From: a virus
IMG/VR virus record: IMGVR_UViG_3300039191_000589
Location: 1 to 64,000 of that record
Direction: 5' to 3' (one strand)
Length of the DNA stretch: 64,000 bases
Position numbers and translations under genes: made by a program. Shown piece after piece: positions 14,321 through 22,535 of this stretch. The notes beneath the pieces are model-generated. The model was not told the origin of the DNA and did no database searches. It saw nothing but the letters and a program-made list of their open reading frames with translations. Each line of letters starts with the position of its first letter. Position 1 is the stretch's first letter.

Positions 14321-14749
14321 ATGGAAGTAGATAAGTTAGTAAATAAAATACACAACGGATTAAAGTTTAATAAAATGATAAATATTTCTAAAGATACTAT
14401 AGAAGAAATCTTATTACTAAGAGAAAAAATTATTAACCAAAAGAATATTGATAATTTAATTGATAATAATAAAGATTACTTACATTTATCTCCAAACCAA
14501 ATCTATATTGATTTAGACTTTTCTAATATAAAAAAAGATTTAATAGAACATTATAAAAATGCTGATATTAAAGATTGTAATAGTATAATAACAATTTATT
14601 TAGATAATTTTAAGTTTTCTGTTAATAGTATTGGTGAAATAACTGTTATTGAATATAATATATCTAAAAAAGAGTTATTTAATGAGATTAAAACTATTGA
14701 GTCAATCTTTCAAAAATATTGTAATAATTTTAAAATAAAAGCTAAATAA
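14321..14749 (+). CDS. Unknown protein, 142 aa
   Basis: ATG 14321 (MEVDKLVNKIHNGLKFNKMI) is eight bases from AAAGGG; an ATG six bases upstream overlaps that site. It is largely helical with one beta stretch (DCNSIITIYLDNFKFSVNSI) and ends KYCNNFKIKAK. No EWIES signature and no known motif. It is preceded by the structured element, which might regulate it. Confidence 0.72.
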   Translation: MEVDKLVNKIHNGLKFNKMINISKDTIEEILLLREKIINQKNIDNLIDNNKDYLHLSPNQIYIDLDFSNIKKDLIEHYKNADIKDCNSIITIYLDNFKFSVNSIGEITVIEYNISKKELFNEIKTIESIFQKYCNNFKIKAK

Positions 14750-14760
14750 AGGAGGTAATT

Positions 14761-15036
14761 ATGAAAGATGTAGATTTTGAGATTGAAAAGAATTGTTCTC
14801 GATATTTAGAAAATTATATAATAATAGGAAAATCATTTAATAAATATTATTATGATAAAGGGACTGCTAAATTATTAAATATTTTTATTGATGATTATAA
14901 AACTATAATGAAAAATAAATTTAATGCTAAATTATCAAGTTATAATCAAGTATTTTTTAAAACTAAAAAAGATGCTAAAAAAGCATTAGAATGGATAGAA
15001 AGTAAATATTTAATAATAAAATTAAAGAGAGGATAA
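14761..15036 (+). CDS. EWIES-family protein, 91 aa
   Basis: ATG 14761 follows AAAGGAGGTAATT. Clear family features: TAKLLNIFIDDYKTIM, KFNAKL, FFKTKKDAKKALEWIESKYLIIKL. It starts the second tight run of copies (14.76-18.8 kb), in which most genes abut or overlap. Confidence 0.84.
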   Translation: MKDVDFEIEKNCSRYLENYIIIGKSFNKYYYDKGTAKLLNIFIDDYKTIMKNKFNAKLSSYNQVFFKTKKDAKKALEWIESKYLIIKLKRG

Positions 15037-15041
15037 TAAAA

Positions 15042-15362
15042 ATGATATATAATGGTGTTGAATTTACTTTAGATGATATTAGTTTTAAAATAGTAAAATA
15101 TGGAGAATTAACAAAAAAACAAAACATTAGATATGGTATTAGAGCTAATATTAGTGAATCATTATCAATTAATGATTATAATATTGTTAAATATTTATTA
15201 GATATGTCGCTTATGGATTATAGGTGGTATCTAGTGGATAATTTTGATGGTCAAGGTGATATACATGGTGATGTATATTTTAGGTGTAAGAGTGATGCCA
15301 GAGATGCTTTAGAATGGGTACAATCTAATTTTATTATAAAAAAATTAAAAAAGGGGAAATAA
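15042..15362 (+). CDS. EWIES-family protein, 106 aa
   Basis: ATG 15042. A longer N-terminus (MIYNGVEFTLDDISFKIVKY) precedes IVKYLLDMSLMDYRWYLV, NFDGQGD and YFRCKSDARDALEWVQSNFIIKKL. The signature reads EWVQS. The stop is two bases before the next ATG. Confidence 0.83.
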   Translation: MIYNGVEFTLDDISFKIVKYGELTKKQNIRYGIRANISESLSINDYNIVKYLLDMSLMDYRWYLVDNFDGQGDIHGDVYFRCKSDARDALEWVQSNFIIKKLKKGK

Positions 15363-15364
15363 AA

Positions 15365-15691
15365 ATGAAAAAAATTTTAATATTTTCATGTATTATATTA
15401 TTATTATCTCCAATATGTGTAGCTAAGGAAAATACTTCAAATTTTATTCTTGTTAATTTAGATGGTACTTATATTAAAATTACCCCACAAAATTTACATT
15501 ATATTGGTATTTATGGATCTAAAAATGATTATTACATAATGTTAAAAATTCTTTATTATAATACTAGAAATAATCAACAATATATGAAATATTGTAGTAA
15601 AAAATTTAAAAATAAATATGAAGCTGAAAGTCGTTTGCAAATTATTATTAATAAAATTAATAAAGCATTTAATACAACAATAATTAAATAA
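15365..15691 (+). CDS. Small exported protein with signal peptide, 108 aa
   Basis: MKKILIFSCIILLLSPICVA is a good signal peptide, with cleavage likely before KENTS. The mature 87 residues include YYIMLKILYYNTRNNQQYMK and FKNKYEAESRLQIIINKI, which loosely resemble the N-terminal strand and signature helix of the EWIES family. It may be an exported divergent relative. It lies inside the family array, three bases after one copy and 15 before another. Confidence 0.75.
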   Translation: MKKILIFSCIILLLSPICVAKENTSNFILVNLDGTYIKITPQNLHYIGIYGSKNDYYIMLKILYYNTRNNQQYMKYCSKKFKNKYEAESRLQIIINKINKAFNTTIIK

Positions 15692-15705
15692 AAAGGAGGG
15701 GTTAC

Positions 15706-15957
15706 ATGAAGTTTAATGTTATTTTAAAAGAGAAAAATTATAATTATGAAGTAAAATTAGATATTGATAAAGAAGCATTTAAAGTGTTAGATTATATTGA
15801 TCAAGAATATGGAATTTCATTTGGGGAAGTTTTTATGGAAAAATTTTCTTGTGGTTGGGATGATGGTAGTTTTATTTTTCAAAATAAAGAAAAAGCTCAA
15901 AAAGCAAAACAATGGTTAGAAAATCAAGCAATGATATTTAAGATGGTTGATAAGTAA
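15706..15957 (+). CDS. EWIES-family protein, 83 aa
   Basis: ATG 15706 behind AAAGGAGGGGTTAC. The N-terminus is very regular beta (MKFNVILKEKNYNYEVKLDI). Middle VLDYIDQEYGISFGEVFMEKF differs from the usual helix; FQNKEKAQKAKQWLENQAMIFKM is the signature, with Asn for Ser. Confidence 0.82.
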   Translation: MKFNVILKEKNYNYEVKLDIDKEAFKVLDYIDQEYGISFGEVFMEKFSCGWDDGSFIFQNKEKAQKAKQWLENQAMIFKMVDK

Positions 15958-15976
15958 AAAAAGGGGGGAATTAATA

Positions 15977-16243
15977 TTGGATTATTATATACTTGGTAAA
16001 GATGAATATGGTTATAGAGTTATGATAAATTATAAATATGAGGATTATAAAATTATTCATATAATTCAAGATTGTTTTTGGTCAAGAAAATATAAACAAT
16101 ATTGTATGGATGAATTAAATGCTAAAATTAAAAAAAGAGAAAATGGAAGAAAAGTAATTTATTTTAATAATGAAAAACAAGTAAAAAAAGCTAAAGAATG
16201 GTTGGAATCACAAGTATTAATGAAAAAAATGAGAATAAAATAA
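15977..16243 (+). CDS. EWIES-family protein, TTG start, 88 aa
   Basis: TTG 15977 (MDYYILGKDEYGYRVMINYK) lies nine bases after AAGGGGGG. The ATG-like start further up is within the previous gene. It belongs to a subgroup with SRKYKQYCMDELNAKIKK in place of the IAxxLN helix, shared with the copies at 16261 and 17116. Signature YFNNEKQVKKAKEWLESQVL. Confidence 0.82.
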   Translation: MDYYILGKDEYGYRVMINYKYEDYKIIHIIQDCFWSRKYKQYCMDELNAKIKKRENGRKVIYFNNEKQVKKAKEWLESQVLMKKMRIK

Positions 16244-16260
16244 AAGGAGAAGAATAAATT

Positions 16261-16536
16261 GTGAATTATAAAAATTGTTATATTATAACTAAAAGTAATA
16301 AAGGATTTTTAATTTTAATAAAAAATGAATTTTTATATCATAAACATGTACGTATTTTAATTAATATACTTCAATCGAAACAATATAAAAAATATTGTAT
16401 AAATGAATTAAATGCTATTAGTAAAATAGTTGATCCTGATTTTGATAAAAAAAGAATTTATTTTAAAACTAAAAAACATGCTATAAAAGCTAAGGAATGG
16501 TTAGAGTCAAAATTAATGATAGAATTAATGAGGTGA
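16261..16536 (+). CDS. EWIES-family protein, GTG start, 91 aa
   Basis: GTG 16261 after AAAGGAGAAGAATAAATT. Same subgroup as 15977: SKQYKKYCINELNAISK, then YFKTKKHAIKAKEWLESKLM. The close match to its neighbour points to recent tandem duplication. Stop TGA sits in AGGTGATATA, which also serves the next start. Confidence 0.83.
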   Translation: MNYKNCYIITKSNKGFLILIKNEFLYHKHVRILINILQSKQYKKYCINELNAISKIVDPDFDKKRIYFKTKKHAIKAKEWLESKLMIELMR

Positions 16537-16540
16537 TATA

Positions 16541-16843
16541 ATGAAAATTGGAGGGATTTCAGTTAAGTTAAATGAAATAAAAATAATATGTCAAGAGGTA
16601 GATAATAATATTTATGCTTTAAATATTTTATTAAATGATAAATATTGTGCTGATTTTGATTTAGCTATAATGAAAAGAATATTAGGTATATCGAAAAAAG
16701 AATTAAGTAATATTATTAAGGGACGTTTTAATGGTAAACAAAAGTATAAATATAGTAATATATACTTTAATACTAAAGAGGATGCCCAGGGTGCACGTGA
16801 ATGGTTTAGATCACAATTATTAATGAAACAACTAGGGAGGTAG
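16541..16843 (+). CDS. EWIES-family protein, 100 aa
   Basis: ATG 16541 four bases after the preceding stop. IMKRILGISKKELSNIIK, RFNGKQKY and YFNTKEDAQGAREWFRSQLLMKQL. Phe and Arg (EWFRS) replace Ile and Glu in the signature. Confidence 0.83.
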   Translation: MKIGGISVKLNEIKIICQEVDNNIYALNILLNDKYCADFDLAIMKRILGISKKELSNIIKGRFNGKQKYKYSNIYFNTKEDAQGAREWFRSQLLMKQLGR

Positions 16844-16850
16844 TAATAAT

Positions 16851-17114
16851 ATGAATAAATATGAAATTGAATATATAAAAAATTATTCTTCTGGTCATTA
16901 TTTTGTATGTTTAGAAAAAAGCAATGTTAAAGGTAAAAGATTTTTTCCATATGAAATTTGTGATATTTCTAAAAAGGAATATAGAAAAATATTAAAAGAA
17001 GAATTTAATGCTGTAAAGTGGGGAGGTCTTATGGCTTTTAAAAATAAGAATGATGCCAAAGAAATTGAAGATTGGTTAGATTCTTTATTATTGGCCAAAA
17101 CAATGGAGGGGTAA
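16851..17114 (+). CDS. EWIES-family protein, 87 aa
   Basis: ATG 16851 after AGGGAGGTAGTAATA. HYFVCLEKSN, ICDISKKEYRKILK, EFNAVKWGG, FKNKNDAKEIEDWLDSLLLAKTM. A short middle helix (deletion of about eight residues) and DWLDS signature mark it as divergent. Confidence 0.82.
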   Translation: MNKYEIEYIKNYSSGHYFVCLEKSNVKGKRFFPYEICDISKKEYRKILKEEFNAVKWGGLMAFKNKNDAKEIEDWLDSLLLAKTMEG

Positions 17115-17115
17115 A

Positions 17116-17403
17116 ATGGAACAATATTATACTATTCATTATAACCAATCTAAAAAAGGCTATACTCTTTTAATAAAAGGAGATAATATTAGTCAATATA
17201 GGGATTTACATAAAACACTTAGATCAAAAAGGTATCATAAATATGCTATAGATAAATTAAATGGTAAATTAATTACAATTAAAAAAGATCATGATATAAC
17301 AATAGATAGAATATACTTTAAAACTAAAAAAAATGCTAAAGAGGCTATAAAGTGGTTAAATTCATTATTATTATCATTAAAATTAGGAGGTAATGAGAAT
17401 TAA
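17116..17403 (+). CDS. EWIES-family protein, 95 aa
   Basis: ATG 17116 one base after the previous stop, with GGAGGGG upstream. Subgroup with SKRYHKYAIDKLNGKLI; signature YFKTKKNAKEAIKWLNSLLLSLKL. Its end overlaps the next gene by 11 bases. Confidence 0.82.
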   Translation: MEQYYTIHYNQSKKGYTLLIKGDNISQYRDLHKTLRSKRYHKYAIDKLNGKLITIKKDHDITIDRIYFKTKKNAKEAIKWLNSLLLSLKLGGNEN

Positions 17404-17689
17404 AGTTATTATTTTTAATAAAAGTGGTAATAGAGCATTAATAATAAAAAATGCCCCAGGAAATTATTGTGTAACTGATAAACAAGTTGCTCATCAATTA
17501 ACAATAACTACAAAAGAATATCAACAAAAATTATTAAATGATTATAATGGTATTTTAGAAAATGAATTTTGGGTATCTAATAGTACTAATGTTATTTTTA
17601 AAACTGAAGAAGATGCTATAAAAGCAAAAGAGTGGTTAGAAAGTCAAGCAATAATAAGTAAAATGGGGGAAAATAATGGAATCATATAA
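17393..17689 (+). CDS. EWIES-family protein, 98 aa
   Basis: ATG 17393 is inside the preceding gene, behind TTAGGAGGTA. VAHQLTITTKEYQQKLL, DYNGILE, FKTEEDAIKAKEWLESQAIISKM. It overlaps the next gene by 14 bases, so the run from 17116 to 18300 is one coupled unit. Confidence 0.83.
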   Translation: MRIKVIIFNKSGNRALIIKNAPGNYCVTDKQVAHQLTITTKEYQQKLLNDYNGILENEFWVSNSTNVIFKTEEDAIKAKEWLESQAIISKMGENNGII

Positions 17690-17993
17690 AAATTCTTATG
17701 AGGTTATGATTGAACCAATTAATAATAAATATAGAATTTGTATAGCAGAATGGGGAGATAAATTTCCTAGTGGAGCTAAGGGTGGCCCTTTACATTTAGG
17801 AATGGATTTATATTTTTTATTAAATATTAAATCTAATATTATTTATAATAAATTAATAAAAGAACTTGATGGTAAAGAAACTAATGACGATAATATAATA
17901 TTTCCATCAAGAAAAAAAGCTCAACAAGCTAAAATATGGGTTGAAGCTCAATTGATTCTTACAAAATTAGGTGATACAAATGATAAAATATAA
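17676..17993 (+). CDS. EWIES-family protein, divergent, 105 aa
   Basis: ATG 17676 with GGGGGAAA upstream inside the previous gene. Trp/Gly-rich N-terminal segment IAEWGDKFPSGAKGGPLHLG, then LFLLNIKSNIIYNKLI-like middle, LDGKETND and FPSRKKAQQAKIWVEAQLILTKL. WVEA replaces WIES and Pro-Ser replaces Lys-Asn in the preceding strand. Confidence 0.8.
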   Translation: MESYKNSYEVMIEPINNKYRICIAEWGDKFPSGAKGGPLHLGMDLYFLLNIKSNIIYNKLIKELDGKETNDDNIIFPSRKKAQQAKIWVEAQLILTKLGDTNDKI

Positions 17994-18300
17994 TTATAAT
18001 ATAAGAATAATAGGGGGAAGCCATTTAGAATATGAAATAATTATAGAAGAAATAAGAGAATTAAAATATAAAGATCTTAATAATAATGATAAAATTAAAA
18101 GAAAGAAACAAAAATTTCCTCCTTGGAGTTTTTATAATATTTTAAATATTAGTGAAGATAAATATAAACATAAAATAAAACAAAAGGGTTTTGTTAGTAG
18201 AGGGCCTATGGATACTATGGAATTTATTGATAAAAAAGATGCTATAAAAGTAAAAAAATTATTAGAATCATTATTATTAATGAATAAAATAGAGGAGTGA
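17980..18300 (+). CDS. EWIES-family protein, divergent, 106 aa
   Basis: ATG 17980 (MIKYNYNIRIIGGSHLEYEI) follows TTAGGTGATACAA and overlaps the previous gene. Contains WSFYNILNISEDKYKHKIK, FIDKKDAIKVKKLLESLLLMNKI. Trp of the signature is replaced by Leu (KLLES). Ends in TGA within GAGGAGTGA, the ribosome site of the next gene. Confidence 0.8.
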   Translation: MIKYNYNIRIIGGSHLEYEIIIEEIRELKYKDLNNNDKIKRKKQKFPPWSFYNILNISEDKYKHKIKQKGFVSRGPMDTMEFIDKKDAIKVKKLLESLLLMNKIEE

Positions 18301-18305
18301 AAATA

Positions 18306-18539
18306 ATGGAAAATGACTTTGATTTAAAAGATATTTATAATATTGTAATTGAACCTGAACATTCTAAAAATACCTTAAAAAAAATAATGAAAAATAAAAA
18401 TTTAGATTTAATTACTACTTTAAACATTTTAATTACAAAAGATTATAATAAATTTAATATATCTAAAGAAGAATATAAAGAGCTTAAACATTATTTTTTA
18501 ATTTTTATTAATAGTGAAGGTAATTTAAATAAATTATAA
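18306..18539 (+). CDS. Unknown small protein, 77 aa
   Basis: ATG 18306 (MENDFDLKDIYNIVIEPEHS) is five bases after GAGGAGTGA; an in-frame upstream ATG overlaps the previous stop. It is all-helical with no EWIES signature, though FNISKEEYKELKHYF recalls the middle helix. Possibly a truncated or rearranged relative. Confidence 0.68.
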   Translation: MENDFDLKDIYNIVIEPEHSKNTLKKIMKNKNLDLITTLNILITKDYNKFNISKEEYKELKHYFLIFINSEGNLNKL

Positions 18540-18555
18540 AAAAGATGGTGATAAT

Positions 18556-18816
18556 ATGTGTGAATATAAAATTATTAAGCAAGATAATAGATATTATATT
18601 ACATTTGATGATATAGAATATGTTGTAGATAGTGGGGCATTAGCTCAAACTTTAGGTATGAAAAATGATAAGTTACATAAAATTGCTTGTAATAAATATA
18701 GTGCTATTAAAGAATGGGAATATGCTTTTTATTTTAAAAAACAAAAAGATGCTCAACAAGCTTTAGAATGGATTAGATCAGTATATATAAGTAATCAATT
18801 AAAACAAAGTCAATAA
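18556..18816 (+). CDS. EWIES-family protein, 86 aa
   Basis: ATG 18556 after AAGATGGTGATAAT. RYYITFDDIEY, LAQTLGMKNDKLHKIA, KYSAIKEWE, YFKKQKDAQQALEWIRSVYISNQL. Last copy of the main array, followed by the tandem promoters of the ATPase module. Confidence 0.83.
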   Translation: MCEYKIIKQDNRYYITFDDIEYVVDSGALAQTLGMKNDKLHKIACNKYSAIKEWEYAFYFKKQKDAQQALEWIRSVYISNQLKQSQ

Positions 18817-18843
18817 TTTTTTTTAAAAAACTATAAAAAACTA

Positions 18844-18872
18844 TTTACAAAGTTATAATAATGTTATATAAT
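18844..18872 (+). promoter_or_regulatory. Upstream promoter of the ATPase module
   Basis: TTTACA-17-TATAAT, without the TG extension seen elsewhere. CATCTCTC at 18893-18900 lies in its initial transcript. Confidence 0.7.
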
Positions 18873-18892
18873 ATAAATTGTAGTAAAGAAAA

Positions 18893-18954
18893 CATCTCTC
18901 AAGAAAAATTTTAATTTTTTACAAAAAAACTGTTTACATTTTAAATGAGAGATG
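18893..18954. promoter_or_regulatory. Candidate operator: separated inverted repeat
   Basis: CATCTCTC (18893-18900) and GAGAGATG (18947-18954) are exact complements. The right arm fills the spacer next to the -10 of the second promoter. This could be a looping operator or a leader hairpin affecting the 19007 operon. Confidence 0.4.
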
Positions 18955-18961
18955 ATATAAT
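18933..18961 (+). promoter_or_regulatory. Downstream promoter of the ATPase module
   Basis: TTTACA-17-TATAAT with TGA extension, 46 bases before the ATPase start. Confidence 0.82.
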
Positions 18962-19006
18962 ATAATTAACAAATAAATAAATGAAAAGGAAGGGGGATTT
19001 ATTATA

Positions 19007-20446
19007 ATGAATCAACAATTTTTAAAACATGTAGCTGCAACTTATCCTTTATTATGGATTGATACGGCGGAATATGATAGGGCTATTAATTCTTTAAGTG
19101 AATCAATTGATATTTTAGATCATAATTGTGTAAAATGGGATATGGTTAATGGAATTACTGATATGAATGGTGATATTATTGAAAATTCAAATGATGATCC
19201 TATTCAACCATTAGAATATTTAGAAGATAAAGAAGATACAGTAATGTTTATTCAAGATTATCATTTATATCTTGAATCAGAATATATTTGGAGAAAATTA
19301 TTAAATGATAAAAATGATTTACAAAAAAGAGGGAATGTTATTTCAATAGTTTCACCAGTAATGGAAATTCCAGATGAAATTGATAGATATATCACTGTTA
19401 TTGATTTTGAATTACCTAATTATGATAAATTAAAGAATATTGTAGAGGATATTTGTGATGATATGGATATTGAACATCCTGAAAATATTGATGAAATTAT
19501 TAAATCAGGATTAGGATTAACACAATTTGAATTTGAAAATTCTTTATATTTATCAATTTCTAGTTATGGTGAAATTAGACCAAATGTAATTCACAAACAA
19601 AAAGAACAATTAATTAGGAAAAATTCTACATTAGAAATTGAAAAATCAGATCGAGGTTTTGAAAGTTTATATGGATTAAATAATTTAAAATATTTTTCTA
19701 AAAAAATGGCTAATAGTGAGAATGGAAGAGGTATTTTATTAGTAGGGGTTCCTGGTGGAGGTAAATCTCATTTTGCAAGAACACTAGGTAATGAAACTGA
19801 TCGAATTACAATTTCAATGGATTTTGGAAGTATGATGGGATCACTTGTAGGAGAAACAGAAAGAAAAACTAGAGAAGCTTTAAAAATAATTGATGCTATG
19901 GAACCAGCAATTTTATTTGTAGATGAAATTGAAAAAGGATTAGCTGGTGTAACTGGTAGTAATGGTGATTCTGGTACTTCTCAAAGACAAGGTGGTCAAT
20001 TTTTAAGATGGTTATCTGATCATGAATCAGATGTATATGTTGTTGCTACTTCTAATGATATTTCTAAATTACCACCAGAATATTTACGGGCTGAAAGATG
20101 GGATGCAATCTTTTTTGTAGATTTACCAAATCAAGAAGAAAGACAAGGAATATTAGATTTATATAGGAATGAATATAATGTTAATGAAGATGAGGAATGT
20201 CCAAATATTCAAAATTGGACTGGAGCTGAAATAAAAACATTATGTAAATTATCTGATTCTTTAGAAGTTCCTTTAAGTGAAGCTAAGAATTTTGTAACAC
20301 CATTATATAAAACTATGGAAGAAAAAATTAAATCATTACAAGACTGGGCTAAAGATAGAACAATTCCAGCATCAAAAATTGAAGTTGATACTGATAATAG
20401 TAATGAATCTAAAAGAAAAGTGAGTAAAATTACTAGTTTAGGATAA
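19007..20446 (+). CDS. AAA+ ATPase, Ycf46-like
   Basis: ATP-driven remodelling protein of unknown target. Residues 1-220 form the N-terminal domain typical of Ycf46-like proteins (FIQDYHLYLE, then a V/I-rich strand IVSPVMEIP). The AAA core has Walker A GVPGGGKSH near 246-254, Walker B AILFVDEIEKG near 300-310, sensor-1-like VVATSNDISKLP and an arginine-finger region EYLRAERWD. A 479-aa length suits the family. The C-terminus ends KRKVSKITSLG, related to the KRKI tails of neighbouring proteins. It heads an operon with DUF1257 and DUF2997 genes, a grouping known from plastids, cyanobacteria and other bacteria. Confidence 0.88.
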   Translation: MNQQFLKHVAATYPLLWIDTAEYDRAINSLSESIDILDHNCVKWDMVNGITDMNGDIIENSNDDPIQPLEYLEDKEDTVMFIQDYHLYLESEYIWRKLLNDKNDLQKRGNVISIVSPVMEIPDEIDRYITVIDFELPNYDKLKNIVEDICDDMDIEHPENIDEIIKSGLGLTQFEFENSLYLSISSYGEIRPNVIHKQKEQLIRKNSTLEIEKSDRGFESLYGLNNLKYFSKKMANSENGRGILLVGVPGGGKSHFARTLGNETDRITISMDFGSMMGSLVGETERKTREALKIIDAMEPAILFVDEIEKGLAGVTGSNGDSGTSQRQGGQFLRWLSDHESDVYVVATSNDISKLPPEYLRAERWDAIFFVDLPNQEERQGILDLYRNEYNVNEDEECPNIQNWTGAEIKTLCKLSDSLEVPLSEAKNFVTPLYKTMEEKIKSLQDWAKDRTIPASKIEVDTDNSNESKRKVSKITSLG

Positions 20447-20481
20447 AAATATATTTATAAAAAATAAAGGAGGAATAAAAA

Positions 20482-20838
20482 ATGAGTCATATTGCTACTA
20501 TTGAAACTAAATTTAAAGATAAAAAAGTATTAAAGAAAACTTGTGATCGTTTAGGAATACGTTATGAGAATGTAACTAATTATAAATTTTATGATGGAAC
20601 AAGAAAATCAGGTTTAGCAATTTACTTAAGTGGTTGGAAATATCCTGCAGTTATAACTGATGAAGGAGAAATTTTTTATGATAATTATAATGGTAGTTGG
20701 GGAAGTATTGAAAAATTAAATAAAGTAAAAGATTATTATGGATTAGAAAAAGCTAAAAAAGCAGCTAGATCAAAAGGTTATTCTTATAAAGAAAGAAAAA
20801 ATAAAGATGGGAATTTACAATTAGTAGTAAATGTTTAA
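20482..20838 (+). CDS. DUF1257 protein (Ycf35-like)
   Basis: The MSH start, basic helix (FKDKKVLKKTCDRLG), GLAIYLSGWKYPAVI strand and the final KAARSKGYSYKERKNKDGNL helix match DUF1257, which is encoded next to Ycf46-like ATPases in many genomes. It is 118 aa, the normal size. ATG 20482 follows AAAGGAGGAATAAAA, 35 bases after the ATPase. The biochemical role is not established; the neighbouring ATPase is the likely partner. Confidence 0.8.
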   Translation: MSHIATIETKFKDKKVLKKTCDRLGIRYENVTNYKFYDGTRKSGLAIYLSGWKYPAVITDEGEIFYDNYNGSWGSIEKLNKVKDYYGLEKAKKAARSKGYSYKERKNKDGNLQLVVNV

Positions 20839-20854
20839 AAAGTGAGGGATTAAA

Positions 20855-21250
20855 ATGATAATTAATTGTGTTGCATATTTTAGATGTGAATCAAGAAATA
20901 ATAAAAAAATAAAATCCCAATTAAAAAAAATAGAAGAAAAAAGTAATAATTATATTATAGAATTTGAAAATAATGAATATAAAAATGTTTCAGTTAAATT
21001 TAATAATTCCCAAACAAAAGATAAAGAATATGGTTATTTAATTAGAAATAAATGTGTAGTAAAATTAAATGTTAATTTTAAGTCTAATAATTTAAATAAT
21101 AATATAAAAAGATTTGTACAGTGCCTTATTAATGCTCTTTTAAATGATGTTAATTATTTAAATTGTATAGAAGTTACAATGGGATCTAATAATAATTTAA
21201 GAATTAAAACTAAAAAAGGAAACAAAAGGAAAATATCTATTTTGGGGTGA
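20855..21250 (+). CDS. Unknown protein with C-terminal KRKISIL, 131 aa
   Basis: ATG 20855 after GTGAGGGATTAAA. Predicted alpha/beta with a Cys in the first strand (MIINCVAYFRCESRN) and a hydrophobic helix FVQCLINALLNDV. It ends KKGNKRKISILG, the same short C-terminal peptide that closes or lies near the end of proteins at 21954, 22536 and 36208. It stands between the DUF1257 and DUF2997 genes, so it may belong to that module. Confidence 0.72.
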   Translation: MIINCVAYFRCESRNNKKIKSQLKKIEEKSNNYIIEFENNEYKNVSVKFNNSQTKDKEYGYLIRNKCVVKLNVNFKSNNLNNNIKRFVQCLINALLNDVNYLNCIEVTMGSNNNLRIKTKKGNKRKISILG

Positions 21251-21254
21251 TCTA

Positions 21255-21749
21255 ATGAAGGATATAGAAATAGATTTTTATATAACAGAAGAAAAAGATT
21301 ATAAAAATAAATGTTATTCATTAAAATTTAGACCATATGAATTATGTGATATTAGAGGGAGGACTTATTATGGTGATCATTATAGTAAGCCAAGTTATTA
21401 TCATATAAATGATAACTTACCTCCTTGTTATCATAGTTGTATGTTAAAATTTTTAAAATGTTCTAAAGATACTTTAATTAATTCATTAAACAATAATTCA
21501 AATGCAAGAATATTTGATAATCGTATATATTTTAAAACTATAAAAGATGCAAAACAAGGTATTAAAGTATTACAATCACTTATGATAGCTCAAAATTTTA
21601 TTAGCAGTGATCTTAATGTAGTTAAATTTAAATATAAAGTGTATAAATATAGAGAAATTGATGGAGGATTATTTCAAACATTGTTAGAAATTTTAGATTT
21701 ACGTGATCCTATTGAACAATTAAAAGAGATTGAAACAGGAATTATTTAA
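21255..21749 (+). CDS. EWIES-family protein with C-terminal extension, 164 aa
   Basis: ATG 21255 within GGGGTGATCTA. The N-terminal 115 residues follow the family plan with inserts (YYGDHYSKPSYYHINDN, MLKFLKCSKDTLINSL) and a signature YFKTIKDAKQGIKVLQSLM that has lost the Trp. About 50 further residues (KYKVYKYREIDGGLFQTLLE) are unique. It is placed inside the ATPase module, away from the array. Confidence 0.72.
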   Translation: MKDIEIDFYITEEKDYKNKCYSLKFRPYELCDIRGRTYYGDHYSKPSYYHINDNLPPCYHSCMLKFLKCSKDTLINSLNNNSNARIFDNRIYFKTIKDAKQGIKVLQSLMIAQNFISSDLNVVKFKYKVYKYREIDGGLFQTLLEILDLRDPIEQLKEIETGII

Positions 21750-21763
21750 AAGGAGGAGATAAA

Positions 21764-21952
21764 ATGGGAGAAGTTATTATTACTTTTAATGATGGTGAAT
21801 CTACAGTTGAAACTAAAGGGATTAAAGGTAAGTCTTGTAAGAAAGCATCTGAATTTATAGAAAAAGGATTAGGAGATAAAAAATCTGATAAAAAAACAAA
21901 AGAATTTTATGAAAAGGAGAGTAATACAAATAAAATAAGGAGAAGGAGATAA
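21764..21952 (+). CDS. DUF2997-family small protein, 62 aa
   Basis: The N-terminal 40 residues fit DUF2997: VIITFNDGESTVETKGIKGK, SCKKASEFIEKGLG, with the GKSC and LG positions kept. The tail is charged (KKTKEFYEKESN) and ends RRRR. DUF2997 genes are usually found with DUF1257 and Ycf46-like ATPase genes, as here. ATG 21764 follows AAGGAGGAGATAAA. Function unknown. Confidence 0.75.
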   Translation: MGEVIITFNDGESTVETKGIKGKSCKKASEFIEKGLGDKKSDKKTKEFYEKESNTNKIRRRR

Positions 21953-21953
21953 T

Positions 21954-22535
21954 ATGGTAGAAATACAATTTAGATTATATTTTACTTCTAATGATTATAA
22001 TAATGAAGATATTAAAAATAGACTAGAAGATATTAGAGATAAAATGTATTATCGTGATGATATTCAAAGTAGTTTTGAAATTATTGATGTTGAACCAAGT
22101 AATGCTTGGGATGATATTGAATATAAAATTAATTGTTTTTTAGCACTTGATGAACGTCAATATCAAGGAATTGAATTTGATTATGATATGCCAATTAAAC
22201 AAATTATCCGAGATTATATACAACACCATTTAGAAAATGAGAATTTAAGATATTCTTATATGGATCATTTTGAAGCTACTTTACATCCTTTTTATAATAA
22301 TTATGAATTTGATGGGCATAATAGAGTTCGTGCTGGGGCAACTTCTGGGCACACTTATGATTCATGGGGAGATGACCCATGGGAAGATACAAGTAGTGCA
22401 GAAATATGGAAAAAAGAAGAAACATGGAAAAAAGAAGGTGATACAGAAAAAGAAGAATCTAGACCTTATCAGGAAAAAGTAGGTAATAAGAGAAAGATTT
22501 TTATATTAAATAATGAAGAAGAGGAGGATGAATAA
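21954..22535 (+). CDS. Unknown protein with C-terminal KRKIFIL, 193 aa
   Basis: ATG 21954 is one base after the DUF2997 stop. The first 115 residues are globular and acidic (VEIQFRLYFTSNDYNNEDIK). A His-rich turn (YMDHFEATLHPFYNN), a Trp/Asp segment (SWGDDPWEDTSSAEIW) and a Lys/Glu linker follow. It closes with GNKRKIFILNNEEEEDE, where the basic-hydrophobic peptide is followed by an acidic end. No family recognised. Confidence 0.75.
   Translation: MVEIQFRLYFTSNDYNNEDIKNRLEDIRDKMYYRDDIQSSFEIIDVEPSNAWDDIEYKINCFLALDERQYQGIEFDYDMPIKQIIRDYIQHHLENENLRYSYMDHFEATLHPFYNNYEFDGHNRVRAGATSGHTYDSWGDDPWEDTSSAEIWKKEETWKKEGDTEKEESRPYQEKVGNKRKIFILNNEEEEDE

Noticed and set aside
22270-22482. Plus-strand overlapping ORFs in other frames (22270, 30678, 43058, 50629, 58056, 61476, 62230, 63168)
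   Set aside because: Each lies inside a well-supported gene, lacks a start signal and is composed of shadow-frame residues.
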